Assembly: GCA_035636095.1 (NCBI GenBank)
Contig: DASPZU010000067.1
Span: 1-52,275, forward strand
DNA from: Gp7-AA10 sp035636095
GTDB lineage: Bacteria; Acidobacteriota; Thermoanaerobaculia; Gp7-AA8
Direction: 5' to 3'
Length of the DNA: 52,275 nt
Positions 16,211 to 26,340 of the stretch are shown in pieces; within the stretch, counting starts at the first letter, position 1, and every line of letters starts with the position of its first letter. The translations under genes and the position numbers were made by a program. The notes below the pieces were generated by a model. The model worked only from the letters and a program-made list of their open reading frames with translations. It was not told the DNA's origin and did no database searches.

Positions 16211-19200
16211 ATGCGTTCGCTCAAGAACTACAGCCGTCAACGAGGCTTTTCGCTCGTCGAAGTGATGGTCGCAACCGCGATCCTGGTGGTCGTGCTTGTG
16301 GGCATCCTGACGCTGTATGACCGCGCCAACAGAGTGTTCAAGACGGGCAATGAAGCTGCTGAACTGCAGCAGAACGTCCGTATCGCCTACGAGCGCATGG
16401 TGGGTGACATCCGCATGGCGGGCTTCGACTACCAACGCGGCGGACCTCTTCTGACGGGTCAGAACGCGGCTCCGTGGGGACCTGGTAAGCCTTACTCGGC
16501 AGGCACGATCGTGACGCCGACGGCTGCGAATGGCCGTACCTATCGCGCGACCAACGCCGGCACCAGCGGTCCGACTGAACCGAGCTGGCCGACAGGGACA
16601 GGCCAGCTCGTGGTCGAGAACGGCGCCACGCCGCCGATCACGTGGCAGGAGAACGGCGGCGCGGTCTACCAACAGCGCGACGAGCAAATTGAATTCGCAG
16701 GCGCGACGGCGGCGACAGTCCGCGCCAACTACAACTACAGTGTGAATCCCGACGCGACCGATCACGGACGCGAGGGAAATCTCCAGAGCACCCAGTTCCC
16801 GGTTGTCACGACCGGAAACGACGAGATCGTGACGTACGCGCTGGTGTCGAACACCGCGCCATCCGGCACGGCTCCGAACAACCAGACCATCACGTTCTTC
16901 GCGGATGTCAATATTCCGCGCAGTGCGTATCCCGGCGGCACACGCGAAAATCAGGTGGATATCACCGGCGTCGATCTCACCAACGCCAATCCGCCTTACA
17001 CGCTGTACCGATTTACGATCGACAACGCCCGCAACATCGTTCGCACGCCGCTGGCGGACAACATCCGCAGCATGAACTTTTTCTACTATGAAGATCCGTC
17101 CGGTCAAAGGCCGCTCACGGATGCAGCCGGCGCGTTTGCTCCGAACATCGGCGGCGTCGGACGCTATGACCCGACGGTAGTCAATTCGGAAAACGACCCT
17201 GCGCGCCTCGTACGCAGGAAGATCCGCTCGATCCGAGTGCGCCTGGTCGGCATGAACTCTCAGCCCGACGTCAACCTGCAGGAGACCGACGTCGCCAACG
17301 GCCAGCTCAGCACGATGGACACCGCCGGACAGCCGGTCATCGCGTCGGACACCAACCCCGCCGTCACTGCGGGCGGCCGGCCAATGCCGAATTACCGCAA
17401 GGTCACCGACGACACGCTCATCACTCCACGCAACCTCGGCATGACCGGATTACCGCAGGTCTATTTGAACCCGCCGCCGGCGCCGACCATCACAAACCTC
17501 TGCATCGGCTACTGCGGTGTGGCGGTCGTCAACTGGAACCCAAATACCACAAATCCGAATGCGAGCTATGTGGTGGCTTGGGATACCGACCCGAACGGCA
17601 CGTTCTCCAATGCTTTCGATGCCGGAACGAGCAACACCTACGCCGTCGATTTGACCGCATCGGATCTGAGTCAGACCTATTACTTCCAGGTTCGCGCGAC
17701 CAATGCCGGCGGCAGCGTGTTCTCGACAAACACGCTCTCCGCTTCTGTCGCCAACGCGACCAAACCCGGCCCTCCCAGCGGCGTCGTGGCCAGCGGGGGC
17801 GCCGGTGGTCCGGCGATCAGCGGTCGCGTGCGAGTGGGCTGGATTGCGCCACAAGGTACGCCTGCTTCGGGCTCGCCGAGCTGTACCCCAGCTGGTAGTC
17901 CCAGCGTGCAGTCCTACCTTTCGGAGATTCAGGGATTCCGCGTCTTCCGAAGCACGAACGCGGCCTTCAACGCCAGCGGCACAGTCGCCGGCGCTGGAAA
18001 CTGCCTCATCGACGAAAACACTTCGGGCCCGACCGCGCCGACAACCGACGGCTACGGCAACTATTCGTGGGACGACACCAACGTCACCTGCGGGCAGACG
18101 TACTACTACCGCGTCCAGGCGGTCGAATGGTGCGCTGCGAGCGCCGCCTACAACACCTCAGGCAACGTCCTCGACGCCGTCAGCAACGTACAGCCGCCTA
18201 ACGCGAGCACGGGCGCTATCGGCATCAGCGGCAGCTCGGGTGTGCCGCGCATTCCGCTCAACCTCGAAGTGGCTCCGCTCGCTCCGACGCCGCCGCAGAC
18301 TGGCCTGTCCAACAGCGCTTGCAACGCGGGCTTGAACATTTGCTCTCCGATCAACCTGCGGTGGGTCAAGGTCACTCAAGACACCACGGGTGCCAACCTG
18401 GCGATCGACAGCTACGACATCGAACGCACGGCCTACGAGCTCGGCGTACCGGTGCCCGGAAGCGTCGTCGTGCAAACGCTCAACAACGCTCTGCAGCTGC
18501 CAGGCAGTTATGTAACGTTCGTGGACACCGCTCCGATGCACGATCCGATCACGTTCATCAACTACACGTACAAGTATCGCGTCCGCGCGACGCAGCCGAA
18601 TCCGTGTCCGACGGGCGGCTACACGCTGCCGATCGACTTCCCGCCGCCTTGCACGTTCAGCGGATCGGTCATCGTCGAAACCGGCGCCACGTTAGGCGAC
18701 GGCCTGACACCGGCATCCGCGTGGATCATGAACGCCGGCGACACCATTCAGGTGCAGCCGCCGCTCGGAGTCACACTCGCGACCACGAGCATGACGGTTG
18801 TCGATCCCTCCGGCACTCCGGTGGCGACCTACGTTTCGAATACGTCGCCGGCGAACTTTACGTGGCTCGACCTCGTTCCGGGTACGCCGTATTCCGTGAC
18901 GTATACGATCACGGACTCTGCGTTCCCGCCGTGCACCGAGCAGCTCGTTCGCTACATCACCCAGCAGCCGACACCGGCATGCTCATTGACGACGCTCGAC
19001 ACCCAGGCGTCCATCCTAGTGAATACCGCCACCATCTATCAGTTGAAGCTCAGTCTGAAGAACGTCGGGCCAGAACCTCTGACGCTGCGCGAGCTCGACT
19101 TCAACTGGAGCCAGCCAAACCGCATCACCTGGAACACAGTGCAGTTCCCGAGCGGCGCAACCGCTCCAGGACCGGGCACCAGTACGGGCGCCTTCGGCGT

Positions 19201-19465
19201 GAACCTGTTCCCGACGCCGGGCAACTGCATCGGCAGCGGTGGCTGTACAGCCGGCGACCTGACCGTGCCGGCCAATGGCACCGAGACGTTGCTGATCAAC
19301 ATGGCGAAGACCAACGGCAACCCGGCCAACATCACGCCGTCGGTGATCAACGAAGTTTGCGTCCGATATCAGACGCCGACCCAGGGCTTGACCGCGGCTG
19401 ACTTCGTCTTCAAGTGCCGGATCATCCCGACTGCCGGTCCGGGCAACCCGAACGCGTGCAACTAG
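16211..19465 (+). CDS. Giant PilW-type minor pilin with fibronectin III-like segments
   Basis: The 1084-residue product starts with MRSLKNYSRQRG|FSLVEVMVA, a genuine class III leader with Glu5. GAGGGAG lies 6 nt before ATG 16211. The first 450 residues look like PilW (AYERMVGDIRMAGFDY). From about residue 425 there are fibronectin type III-like repeats (SYVVAWDTDPNGTFS, then QTYYFQVRATNAGGS, and GYGNYSWDDTNVTCGQTYYY). A C-terminal Cys-containing beta domain follows. Classical PilW is about 270 residues, so about 650 extra residues would sit at the pilus tip and could act as an adhesin or cargo-binding head. No stop or frameshift interrupts it. Confidence 0.88.
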   Translation: MRSLKNYSRQRGFSLVEVMVATAILVVVLVGILTLYDRANRVFKTGNEAAELQQNVRIAYERMVGDIRMAGFDYQRGGPLLTGQNAAPWGPGKPYSAGTIVTPTAANGRTYRATNAGTSGPTEPSWPTGTGQLVVENGATPPITWQENGGAVYQQRDEQIEFAGATAATVRANYNYSVNPDATDHGREGNLQSTQFPVVTTGNDEIVTYALVSNTAPSGTAPNNQTITFFADVNIPRSAYPGGTRENQVDITGVDLTNANPPYTLYRFTIDNARNIVRTPLADNIRSMNFFYYEDPSGQRPLTDAAGAFAPNIGGVGRYDPTVVNSENDPARLVRRKIRSIRVRLVGMNSQPDVNLQETDVANGQLSTMDTAGQPVIASDTNPAVTAGGRPMPNYRKVTDDTLITPRNLGMTGLPQVYLNPPPAPTITNLCIGYCGVAVVNWNPNTTNPNASYVVAWDTDPNGTFSNAFDAGTSNTYAVDLTASDLSQTYYFQVRATNAGGSVFSTNTLSASVANATKPGPPSGVVASGGAGGPAISGRVRVGWIAPQGTPASGSPSCTPAGSPSVQSYLSEIQGFRVFRSTNAAFNASGTVAGAGNCLIDENTSGPTAPTTDGYGNYSWDDTNVTCGQTYYYRVQAVEWCAASAAYNTSGNVLDAVSNVQPPNASTGAIGISGSSGVPRIPLNLEVAPLAPTPPQTGLSNSACNAGLNICSPINLRWVKVTQDTTGANLAIDSYDIERTAYELGVPVPGSVVVQTLNNALQLPGSYVTFVDTAPMHDPITFINYTYKYRVRATQPNPCPTGGYTLPIDFPPPCTFSGSVIVETGATLGDGLTPASAWIMNAGDTIQVQPPLGVTLATTSMTVVDPSGTPVATYVSNTSPANFTWLDLVPGTPYSVTYTITDSAFPPCTEQLVRYITQQPTPACSLTTLDTQASILVNTATIYQLKLSLKNVGPEPLTLRELDFNWSQPNRITWNTVQFPSGATAPGPGTSTGAFGVNLFPTPGNCIGSGGCTAGDLTVPANGTETLLINMAKTNGNPANITPSVINEVCVRYQTPTQGLTAADFVFKCRIIPTAGPGNPNACN

Positions 19466-19474
19466 AGGTCAAAC

Positions 19475-21961
19475 ATGCGACAAATGAGCAGATTGTTTCG
19501 ATCCACGACTAAACGGCTCCGGCAGCGCGGCTCCGCGCTGCTGGCCAGCCTGATGGTCATTGTGGGACTGTCTCTTCTGGGCCTGGCGTTCGTGGCCATC
19601 TCCGAGACCGAGAGTGCCATCTCGGTCAACGAGAGGAACCACACGCAGACTGTCGCACTGGCTGAGACCGGAGCACGCATTGTCGTGCAATGGTTTCAGA
19701 ATCCGACCCAGATGAAGACCGGCGGCACAGGCCTCGGCTTGATGCCCGTGAATGACGTGGCCACCAGCACATTCAAGATCGCTCGAGACAGCGGATCGTC
19801 GACTACTTTCTACAAGCCCGACGCCGGCAGCCTCTTTTGCGATTTACCGTTTGGTCCGGCGGACAAGGACAAGTTTTTCGGCTTCGAAGACAGCGCCGAC
19901 CTCATGATCGACCGCACGACCGCGGCCGGCCAAACTTTCCTCGATACTTTCAACACCAAGTTGCTGGGCCCTGAGAGCACGACCGACGCCCGCCCGGCGG
20001 GCGAGATCACGGCCATCAAGCTCTTCGCGCCGCCGATCGTCGGTGCGTCTCCGAGCGCCGTTTCACCGCCGCGTTTCTGGCAGGGCGGTACACGCTATGG
20101 CGTGTGCACCATCATGGTGCGCGCCGAAAAGTTCGATCAGCCCTCCACCGCCGCGAGCCGGCGATCCATTGCACTGGCGGAGTGCCGCATCGTCGTTTCA
20201 CAGTTCCCGCTGCCGACTCCCGGCGGCCCGCTGCAATCCGCGACATCGCTGGCAACCAACGGTAACTTCAACGTGCACTGGGGGCTGGTCAGCTCACAGC
20301 AAACGCTCGATCTCAAAAAGGATTACAGCACTGTGCCGTGGTTCAACGCCTACGAGCGCATTCACTTCAACCGCGGTTACGACTCCTCGGTGCAGTGGGC
20401 TGCAAATGTCAATTACCGTGCCGGCGACATCGTTCGGCCTCTCCCGGCAACCGTCGCTGCGAATCCGCAGCTCCGACCGCATGAATACACCGTCACTGTT
20501 GCCGGCAACAGCGGCCCCAATGAGCCTGACGGCCAGGGCGGCCGTCCGCTGTGGCCGAATACCGCAGGTGGCACGATCACCCTCAACGGTGTCACCTATC
20601 AGGAGCGCGCTTCGACTGCCTATCCTCTGCCCACAGTGGGACTCGATTCGCAGCCCTGGTTGTATTTCATCTCACGCGGAAACATCACCGTTGATGATCC
20701 GTGGTTCCAGGCGCGCGCAGCGCAGAACGATGCCGGCGCTCCGAACGGAAATCCGCAACCGTGGCCTTTCAATCCTTCGAATCCGAATCAGAGCGTCGCG
20801 GCCCTGGCACCGAATCAAGTCGGAGGAACATGGCACTTCCAGTTTCAGAACTTCGACCAGTATCCGAACTTCAAGCAGTTGATCTTCCCGATCATCAATT
20901 ACGACTTCTGGAAGGCTGCTGCCATCGCCGGCAGCAACGAAAGCGGCGTCAAGTACCTTCGCTGGGTGACGGCCGATCAGTACACCGACGGCGTGACGAC
21001 GCAGACTTTCCGACAGTGGGCGTCCGCACAGCCTGGGTTCTATTTCTTCGAGACGCAGAACAACCAGAACCCGCAAAACGGCAATCCTGGCATTCTGGCG
21101 CCCGCCGTGAGCGTCAACGGCGGCGGCGCATACATGGGAAGTTTCATCTATCTCAACGCCGATTTCGCCACGACGGGCCTTTCAGGGCCCACTGGCAATT
21201 TCAACCAGCCCGGTGAGCCCTACATGGATATCGGCTACCGTCAGGTCGACCTCACGAGTCCGATCGGCGATTTCGTTCGCGACGCTGCCGGCATGCCGAT
21301 CATCGAAGGCGCGGCGAATCGCCAATGGGATTATCAGGACCTTCCGTGGAGCAACAGCGGCGGCATCGGTGGCGGAACTCCCAACGGACAATTCGACGTG
21401 TTCATCGCACCACGAACGGTGCACGATCCTGCCGACACCGCCAATCCGAACTCGACCTATACCGGATACTTCCCGGTTCCGTATACACCGGGTTGCAAGC
21501 CGGGCGACAACTCCTGCGCAGGCTGCAACTGTTCCGAACCGCATGAGCCGTACTTGAACATCAAGTACACCTCGAACACGCTGGGAATCCAGCTCGGCTG
21601 GTTTGATCCTGCGTCGACGCCGACGGCAACGATGCGCAAGCCGAAGAAGACAACCGATGGCACGCGGATAGGAGCGCCAGTGACGTGCATGGCCAATTCC
21701 CTGCCGACGGATTGCACTTCGAACGCCTACGATCTCGACGGCGGTCTCGTTTCGCTACCACCCGCCACGGACGGAGTGTTGTACGTCGAAGGTCAGTTCA
21801 ACTCGAAAGGTAATGCCGACTACTACGGTTCGGTGCTGGCCGGTGGATCCGTCAACTCTCAAGGTACGCCGAACCTGTGGTACGACGAATCGCTGTCTCG
21901 CGGCATCCGGCTCGCCGGCTTCCCGCGCGTCATGGTCACTTCGGTAGAGACCGACCGATAA
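19475..21961 (+). CDS. Large PilX-type minor pilin
   Basis: This 828-residue protein has an N-terminal PilX-like helix (RQRG|SALLASLMVIVGLSLL) followed by ISETESAISVNERNHTQTVALAETGA, the PilX_N hallmark (key motif AxAETGA). Position 5 of the mature form is Ala, not Glu, as in tip-type pseudopilins. The remaining 750 residues form a Gly/Asn/Pro-rich beta domain with several Cys residues near 680 (GCKPGDNSCAGCNC). Classical PilX is about 180-200 residues. It is the last gene of the minor pilin operon and overlaps the 3' end of the convergent gene by 26 bp. Confidence 0.85.
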   Translation: MRQMSRLFRSTTKRLRQRGSALLASLMVIVGLSLLGLAFVAISETESAISVNERNHTQTVALAETGARIVVQWFQNPTQMKTGGTGLGLMPVNDVATSTFKIARDSGSSTTFYKPDAGSLFCDLPFGPADKDKFFGFEDSADLMIDRTTAAGQTFLDTFNTKLLGPESTTDARPAGEITAIKLFAPPIVGASPSAVSPPRFWQGGTRYGVCTIMVRAEKFDQPSTAASRRSIALAECRIVVSQFPLPTPGGPLQSATSLATNGNFNVHWGLVSSQQTLDLKKDYSTVPWFNAYERIHFNRGYDSSVQWAANVNYRAGDIVRPLPATVAANPQLRPHEYTVTVAGNSGPNEPDGQGGRPLWPNTAGGTITLNGVTYQERASTAYPLPTVGLDSQPWLYFISRGNITVDDPWFQARAAQNDAGAPNGNPQPWPFNPSNPNQSVAALAPNQVGGTWHFQFQNFDQYPNFKQLIFPIINYDFWKAAAIAGSNESGVKYLRWVTADQYTDGVTTQTFRQWASAQPGFYFFETQNNQNPQNGNPGILAPAVSVNGGGAYMGSFIYLNADFATTGLSGPTGNFNQPGEPYMDIGYRQVDLTSPIGDFVRDAAGMPIIEGAANRQWDYQDLPWSNSGGIGGGTPNGQFDVFIAPRTVHDPADTANPNSTYTGYFPVPYTPGCKPGDNSCAGCNCSEPHEPYLNIKYTSNTLGIQLGWFDPASTPTATMRKPKKTTDGTRIGAPVTCMANSLPTDCTSNAYDLDGGLVSLPPATDGVLYVEGQFNSKGNADYYGSVLAGGSVNSQGTPNLWYDESLSRGIRLAGFPRVMVTSVETDR

Positions 21962-24900
21962 TTTCTCCCGGCGCGGTGAGCTCGCTTAGTGATTTGGGCT
22001 CGCTGCGCCGGAAATTCTCCAGATCGCGCTGGGCTCGCGCCGCCATCGGATCTCCAGTCTCGCGATAGCATCGCGCCCGCCGCGCCAGATAGATCTCCTG
22101 CCACGGGACATTCGGCTCATACGACTTGATGACGTTCAGGAATTCGCTCGAGCACTCGCCTCCGCCGAGCCGTTCGGAGAGGAAAAGAAGCGCCGACCTC
22201 CGCTGCTCGTTGAGCATGTCGATCGCGAATGGCTGCTCCAGTGCGTTGTAGAGCGGAGCACCAACCGATCCAAATGATGGATCGCGGGCCATGTCGACTG
22301 CCATGCCGAGCGCGCGGCGCATGACGCCGGGAACAGGCCATGGATTCGACCGATATTTCTGAAACGCGGCTGCCAGGATCGCGACAGCTTGATCGAGTCG
22401 CCCCTCTTTCCACCGCAATCGCGCCAGCAGGACTTCCGCTTCGATCGGAAATTCGTCGTGGAGAGCATTGATGTAGCGAATCGCGGATTCATCTCCGCGC
22501 TCCGCAAGCGGCTCGACGTACGTGAAGATCTCGAGCGGCGTCTGCGGCGGCGTTTTCTGTCCCTGCCACATCGTCCAGGCGTCGGCGAATCCGCCTTCCA
22601 TGTAGCGAATCTCGGCGATGCCGCGCATGCGCAAATCATTCGGCAGCAGCGCGTGCACATCAATCTTGGAGTCGTGAATCACGCCGATCGAGAGGCGCTC
22701 CGCTTCGATTCTCTCTGCGCCCGGCGCGCTTCGAATGGTCTGCGGCAGATCATCCGCTCGAGTCCGCGCAAAAGCACGAAGCTCGGTGATGTCGAACGCG
22801 CCCAAGGTGCCCAGGGTGCGTGCGAAGGCGTATTCGACGAGCGGACGATCATCGGTATTCAGACGCGCGCCGATCGCGAGTCTCCTGGCCGTCGCTGTTC
22901 CGCACACGTACCGCGCGTAGACGCCGGCGACATCGGTGACCGCCCACCCGTCGCGAACGCCGCTGTGAAACGGATCGTCGCGTAGCTTCTGCTCGATCGA
23001 CTGCCATCGGTGCTCGATGGGCGAACTCGATGCCACCAGGAGCAGGTCTCCTCCCGACGTCTGCCACGTTTCGACCTCCGGGAAAACACCGGAGATGGTC
23101 GCGTAAATCGTACGGATGGTCGGAGCATCGACTTCGTACGCCTGGAGAAACTGCACGAAAATTCCGCCGCGATTTAGCCGCGACAACACAGCCTCATAGA
23201 ACTCGGTGGTGAACAGATTCGCGATGCCCGCGCGATACGGATTCGACGGCTCGGACGAGATGATGTCGAATTTCGCGCCGCGGCCTAGCAGAAATTCCCG
23301 GCCATCGCCGATGAGGACCTTCGACTTCGTGTTCGTCAGCACATCGCGGTTCACCGGCGAGCACATTTCGGCGACATGGACGATCGACGGCTCGATCTCC
23401 ACTGTCTCCACGCTCTCGATTGACGGCACTGCGGCCAGCCAGCCTGCGGTCGTGCCGGTTCCCAGGCCGACCACTGCGGCGCGCCTGGGATTGGCGTGCA
23501 AAAGCGCAGGCAAAATTCCGCCCATGATCTGCGTGCCGGCGTCGAAACGCGCGTGCCCGTCGCTCTTGCCGTTCACGATGAACGCGTAGCCATCGGCATT
23601 CGCAACCGACACGCTGCTCTCGATCCCCTCCGTCTCCCACAAGGTCGTACGACGGCGCGTGTGTTGAAAGTCGATCAGCGCATTTCGGGCTGTTTTACTC
23701 AACTCAACACGGCCGGCACCGATGGGCGAATGTCTCCAGAAAGCCGTTGGCCCGTTCGCGAAGAGAAGCGCGATCGCACCGACCGCCATCGCAACAGCGA
23801 CGGCCGCCAGCTGCAGTCGGCGCGTCCATCCGAGCATGATGCAGACAAGCGCGGCCAGAACTACGACGGCCGCCCGCCACGCGCCCGGCGCCGTCAGCAA
23901 TGGCAACGCGCCGAAACCGCCCACGATCGCGCCGGCGATCGCGCCGACTGTGTTCCACAGATACGTGATGCCGACGTGCCGGCCGACATCGTCTCGCCCT
24001 TCGCCGAGAAGCGAGATGAGCAGCGGGAATTGTGCGCCGGCGATGAATGCCGGCAGAAAGATGACGGCCGTGGCAACCACAACCCATCCGAGGACGAAGC
24101 CGGAGAAACCGAAGGCGCCGAGCGGGCGAAGGAGAAGAGCGAGCGAGGCAAGGCGATCGCCGAGCGCGAACGGAATCGCGATCGTGATCGCCTCGATCGC
24201 GCACAGAATCGCAAAGGCGGCGACCGTCGCACGCTCGCGGCGTGCGAGCGCGTAAACGAAACTGCCGCTGCCGATTCCGGCAAGCGCGACCGCCAGGATG
24301 AGTCCGAACGTGTATGTCGTTCCGCCGAGGAGCGGGGCGAGCATTCGGTACCAGACCAGCTCCATCAGGAAAAACGCAAAGCCGACGATGGTGGCCGCTG
24401 CGTAAACCAGTCGCGGCGGAGCCACTGCAGGAACGATCGTCGAAGGGCGGGGCTCTTCCACTTCGCCGGCGAATCGATTCGAGTACGCGATTGCCGCCAT
24501 CCCGACCATCGCGTTGAGCATCGCGGCAGCGATCAGCGCCTTGAGGTTGCCGAATGTCTCCATGAGATAGAACGTCGAGAAAATCGCTCCGGTGACGGCA
24601 CCCAAGGTATTGAAGGCGTAGAGAATCGAAACGCCCAATCGTCCGGCGTCGCCGGAGTGCTCAACCGCGCGTGAAGCAGCCGGAAGCGTGCCGCCCATCA
24701 ACACCGTCGGAATCGCGAGAACGACAACCGACAGCACCAGGCGAATCGCCGTCGCGAGGAATTGGCCGAGGACGAACGAGCCGCCGGTGGCGAGATACAG
24801 ATGACGAACGATCCAGAAAAGAATCGGCGTCAGGCCCGCGAAGATCGCCACGCCGACCTCCAGGAAGCCGTAGATTGCCAGCGGATTGCTGGCGCGGTCC

Positions 24901-25094
24901 ACGCGTTTGCCGATGTAGATCCCGCCCAAACCCAGCCCGCCCATAAAAATTGCCAGCACCGCCGCGGAAGCGGCTGTCGACGCGCCGAAAATCAGGCGGA
25001 ATTGACGCAGCCAGACGGTTTGATAGATTAGGGCGCACGCGCCGGAGCCGAAGAGCAGCACGCTCACACTCCCGACACGCGCTTTGGTTGCCAC
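21936..25094 (-). CDS. Fused MFS-like membrane protein and spermidine-synthase-like protein
   Basis: The 1052-residue product has about 12-14 membrane helices in residues 1-450 (SVSVLLFGSGACALIYQTVW at the N-terminus). A spermidine synthase-type Rossmann domain follows (VVGLGTGTTAGWL; acidic ETVEIEPSIVHVAE; DGREFL; SEPSNPYRAG). A C-terminal helical region of about 270 residues resembles TPRs. Such fused proteins are widespread but their substrate is not settled. The key polyamine Asp of true aminopropyltransferases is not evident, since SEPSNP replaces DxxDP. The start is GTG 25094 without a Shine-Dalgarno; TATCAT sits 6 nt upstream. Confidence 0.88.
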   Translation of the reverse strand: MATKARVGSVSVLLFGSGACALIYQTVWLRQFRLIFGASTAASAAVLAIFMGGLGLGGIYIGKRVDRASNPLAIYGFLEVGVAIFAGLTPILFWIVRHLYLATGGSFVLGQFLATAIRLVLSVVVLAIPTVLMGGTLPAASRAVEHSGDAGRLGVSILYAFNTLGAVTGAIFSTFYLMETFGNLKALIAAAMLNAMVGMAAIAYSNRFAGEVEEPRPSTIVPAVAPPRLVYAAATIVGFAFFLMELVWYRMLAPLLGGTTYTFGLILAVALAGIGSGSFVYALARRERATVAAFAILCAIEAITIAIPFALGDRLASLALLLRPLGAFGFSGFVLGWVVVATAVIFLPAFIAGAQFPLLISLLGEGRDDVGRHVGITYLWNTVGAIAGAIVGGFGALPLLTAPGAWRAAVVVLAALVCIMLGWTRRLQLAAVAVAMAVGAIALLFANGPTAFWRHSPIGAGRVELSKTARNALIDFQHTRRRTTLWETEGIESSVSVANADGYAFIVNGKSDGHARFDAGTQIMGGILPALLHANPRRAAVVGLGTGTTAGWLAAVPSIESVETVEIEPSIVHVAEMCSPVNRDVLTNTKSKVLIGDGREFLLGRGAKFDIISSEPSNPYRAGIANLFTTEFYEAVLSRLNRGGIFVQFLQAYEVDAPTIRTIYATISGVFPEVETWQTSGGDLLLVASSSPIEHRWQSIEQKLRDDPFHSGVRDGWAVTDVAGVYARYVCGTATARRLAIGARLNTDDRPLVEYAFARTLGTLGAFDITELRAFARTRADDLPQTIRSAPGAERIEAERLSIGVIHDSKIDVHALLPNDLRMRGIAEIRYMEGGFADAWTMWQGQKTPPQTPLEIFTYVEPLAERGDESAIRYINALHDEFPIEAEVLLARLRWKEGRLDQAVAILAAAFQKYRSNPWPVPGVMRRALGMAVDMARDPSFGSVGAPLYNALEQPFAIDMLNEQRRSALLFLSERLGGGECSSEFLNVIKSYEPNVPWQEIYLARRARCYRETGDPMAARAQRDLENFRRSEPKSLSELTAPGEIIGRSLPK

Positions 25095-25100
25095 CTGTCG

Positions 25101-25106
25101 ATGATA
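25101..25106 (-). promoter_or_regulatory. TATCAT -10 element of a likely leaderless gene
   Basis: On the minus strand TATCAT, then CGACAG, then the GTG start codon of the MFS/spermidine-synthase-like gene. There is no ribosome site in between, so the message would start at the initiation codon. Confidence 0.45.
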
Positions 25107-25146
25107 CTGGAATCATCCGAACTCAATGACCGTTGAAAATTGCGTC

Positions 25147-25596
25147 ATGCGGAGAATCGCTTCGCTCGCAATTTGCGTCCTTTGCGCCGCTACTCTATTC
25201 GCGGAAGATTCGCCCCTTGTCCGAGCTGCGAAGATCGGGGCGGCCAAGCGCAAGCAGGTCGCAGGAAAGCATCAAGTCGTCATTGATAACGATGCTGTGA
25301 AGTCGACCAGCGGCCACATCACGATGGGCCCGCCTGTTCTCGACCTTCCGCCCCTGCCAAAGGCTCAACCAGCCACGACTTCGAAAGTCGTCAAGCCAAC
25401 GCTCTCGCCGGCTGAGCGCGAGCAATTAGTGAAGAAGATCGCGACGCTCAAAGCGGAACGGACGAAGTTGAACGATCAGGGCGATCAGCCGTACAGCGAA
25501 GAGGGAAACGAAGACTACCTCACCAAGCGTCAGGCCGAAATTCAAAAGCAGCTGGCGGACGCCGAACGCCAGCTCGCCGCAAATCCCCCTCAATAA
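25147..25596 (+). CDS. Secreted protein of an unnamed LVRAAK-VIDND family, copy 1
   Basis: This 149-residue protein has a signal peptide (MRRIASLAICVLCAATLFA). A conserved-looking block follows directly: LVRAAK, 15 residues, VIDND, then SGHITMG. A Pro-rich linker and a charged helical tail (EREQLVKKIATLKAERTKL) complete it. The first block aligns without gaps up to VIDND with the product of the gene at 26341, so the two are paralogues. I do not recognise the family. It lies 110 bp upstream of a pseudopilin gene and upstream of pilC/pilB, suggesting an envelope role in the secretion machine. ATG 25147 is preferred over ATG 25126 because it starts the signal peptide. Confidence 0.65.
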   Translation: MRRIASLAICVLCAATLFAEDSPLVRAAKIGAAKRKQVAGKHQVVIDNDAVKSTSGHITMGPPVLDLPPLPKAQPATTSKVVKPTLSPAEREQLVKKIATLKAERTKLNDQGDQPYSEEGNEDYLTKRQAEIQKQLADAERQLAANPPQ

Positions 25597-25709
25597 GCGC
25601 CAACATTTTTTACAGAATCCACAAGCCGCGGATCGGCTTAATGTCAGCGTTCTGAGCGATATAGTCGACCACGTCTCCGTGGGCCGCGGCGTGAATGACT
25701 CCGCGGGCC

Positions 25710-26294
25710 ATGATGCGACAACGCGGAGTCTCACTCCTGGAAATCGTGGTCGTCCTGGCCATCGTCGGCGTTTTTGTCACCATCTCGTCGTTCGCGATGC
25801 AGTCGATGCGGCGGCGTAGCGGTTTGCGCACCGCGGCGGGAGGCGTACGCACCTTATTGATGAAGACGAGTTCGAGCAGCGTGACTCGAAGCACACATCG
25901 CGGCGTGCGGTTTTTCAATATCGGCGACCAGTGGTTTTACTCGATTTACGAGGACGGCAACGGAAACGGCATCTACTCCGAGGAGATCAAACGCGGCATC
26001 GACAAACTGGTGGAAGGGCCGAGGCCGCTATTCGAGCCGGGAAGCGCTCAGGTCGGGTTTCCGCCGTCGGGGATCGTCGATCCCGATACTAACCGCCCCG
26101 TCCCGCCCGGCACCCGCCCCGTTCAGTTCGGTCAGTCGAATCTTTGCTCCTTCTCCTACTACGGCGCCTGCACCCCGGGTACAATTTACTTAACGGATGG
26201 AGTTTCCGCCGGGGCCATGGTGCGGTGCTCCGGGGCCGGCGGGCGGATTCGGATCCGCTTTTACGGTTTGAACGGCAAAAGATGGTCAAACTGA
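25710..26294 (+). CDS. GspH/FimT-type pseudopilin
   Basis: This 194-residue prepilin has a very short leader (MMRQRG) and cleavage site G|VSLLEIVVV with Glu5. It continues in the GspH pattern LRTAAGGVRTLLMKTSSSSVTR and ends with a beta domain (IRIRFYGLNGKRWSN). ATG 25710 or 25713 fits a short leader; an in-frame ATG at 25695 would add five residues. It is bracketed by the two LVRAAK-family genes. Confidence 0.85.
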   Translation: MMRQRGVSLLEIVVVLAIVGVFVTISSFAMQSMRRRSGLRTAAGGVRTLLMKTSSSSVTRSTHRGVRFFNIGDQWFYSIYEDGNGNGIYSEEIKRGIDKLVEGPRPLFEPGSAQVGFPPSGIVDPDTNRPVPPGTRPVQFGQSNLCSFSYYGACTPGTIYLTDGVSAGAMVRCSGAGGRIRIRFYGLNGKRWSN

Positions 26295-26340
26295 ATTTGG
26301 AATCAGTGCAACGAGTGGTCGGTTGAATCGCGAGATAGAT

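Noticed and set aside
25606..25712. Minus-strand 33-codon frame MARGVIHAAAHG... between copy 1 and the pseudopilin
   Set aside because: It reads protein-like but has no ribosome site or promoter, and overlaps the pseudopilin start.
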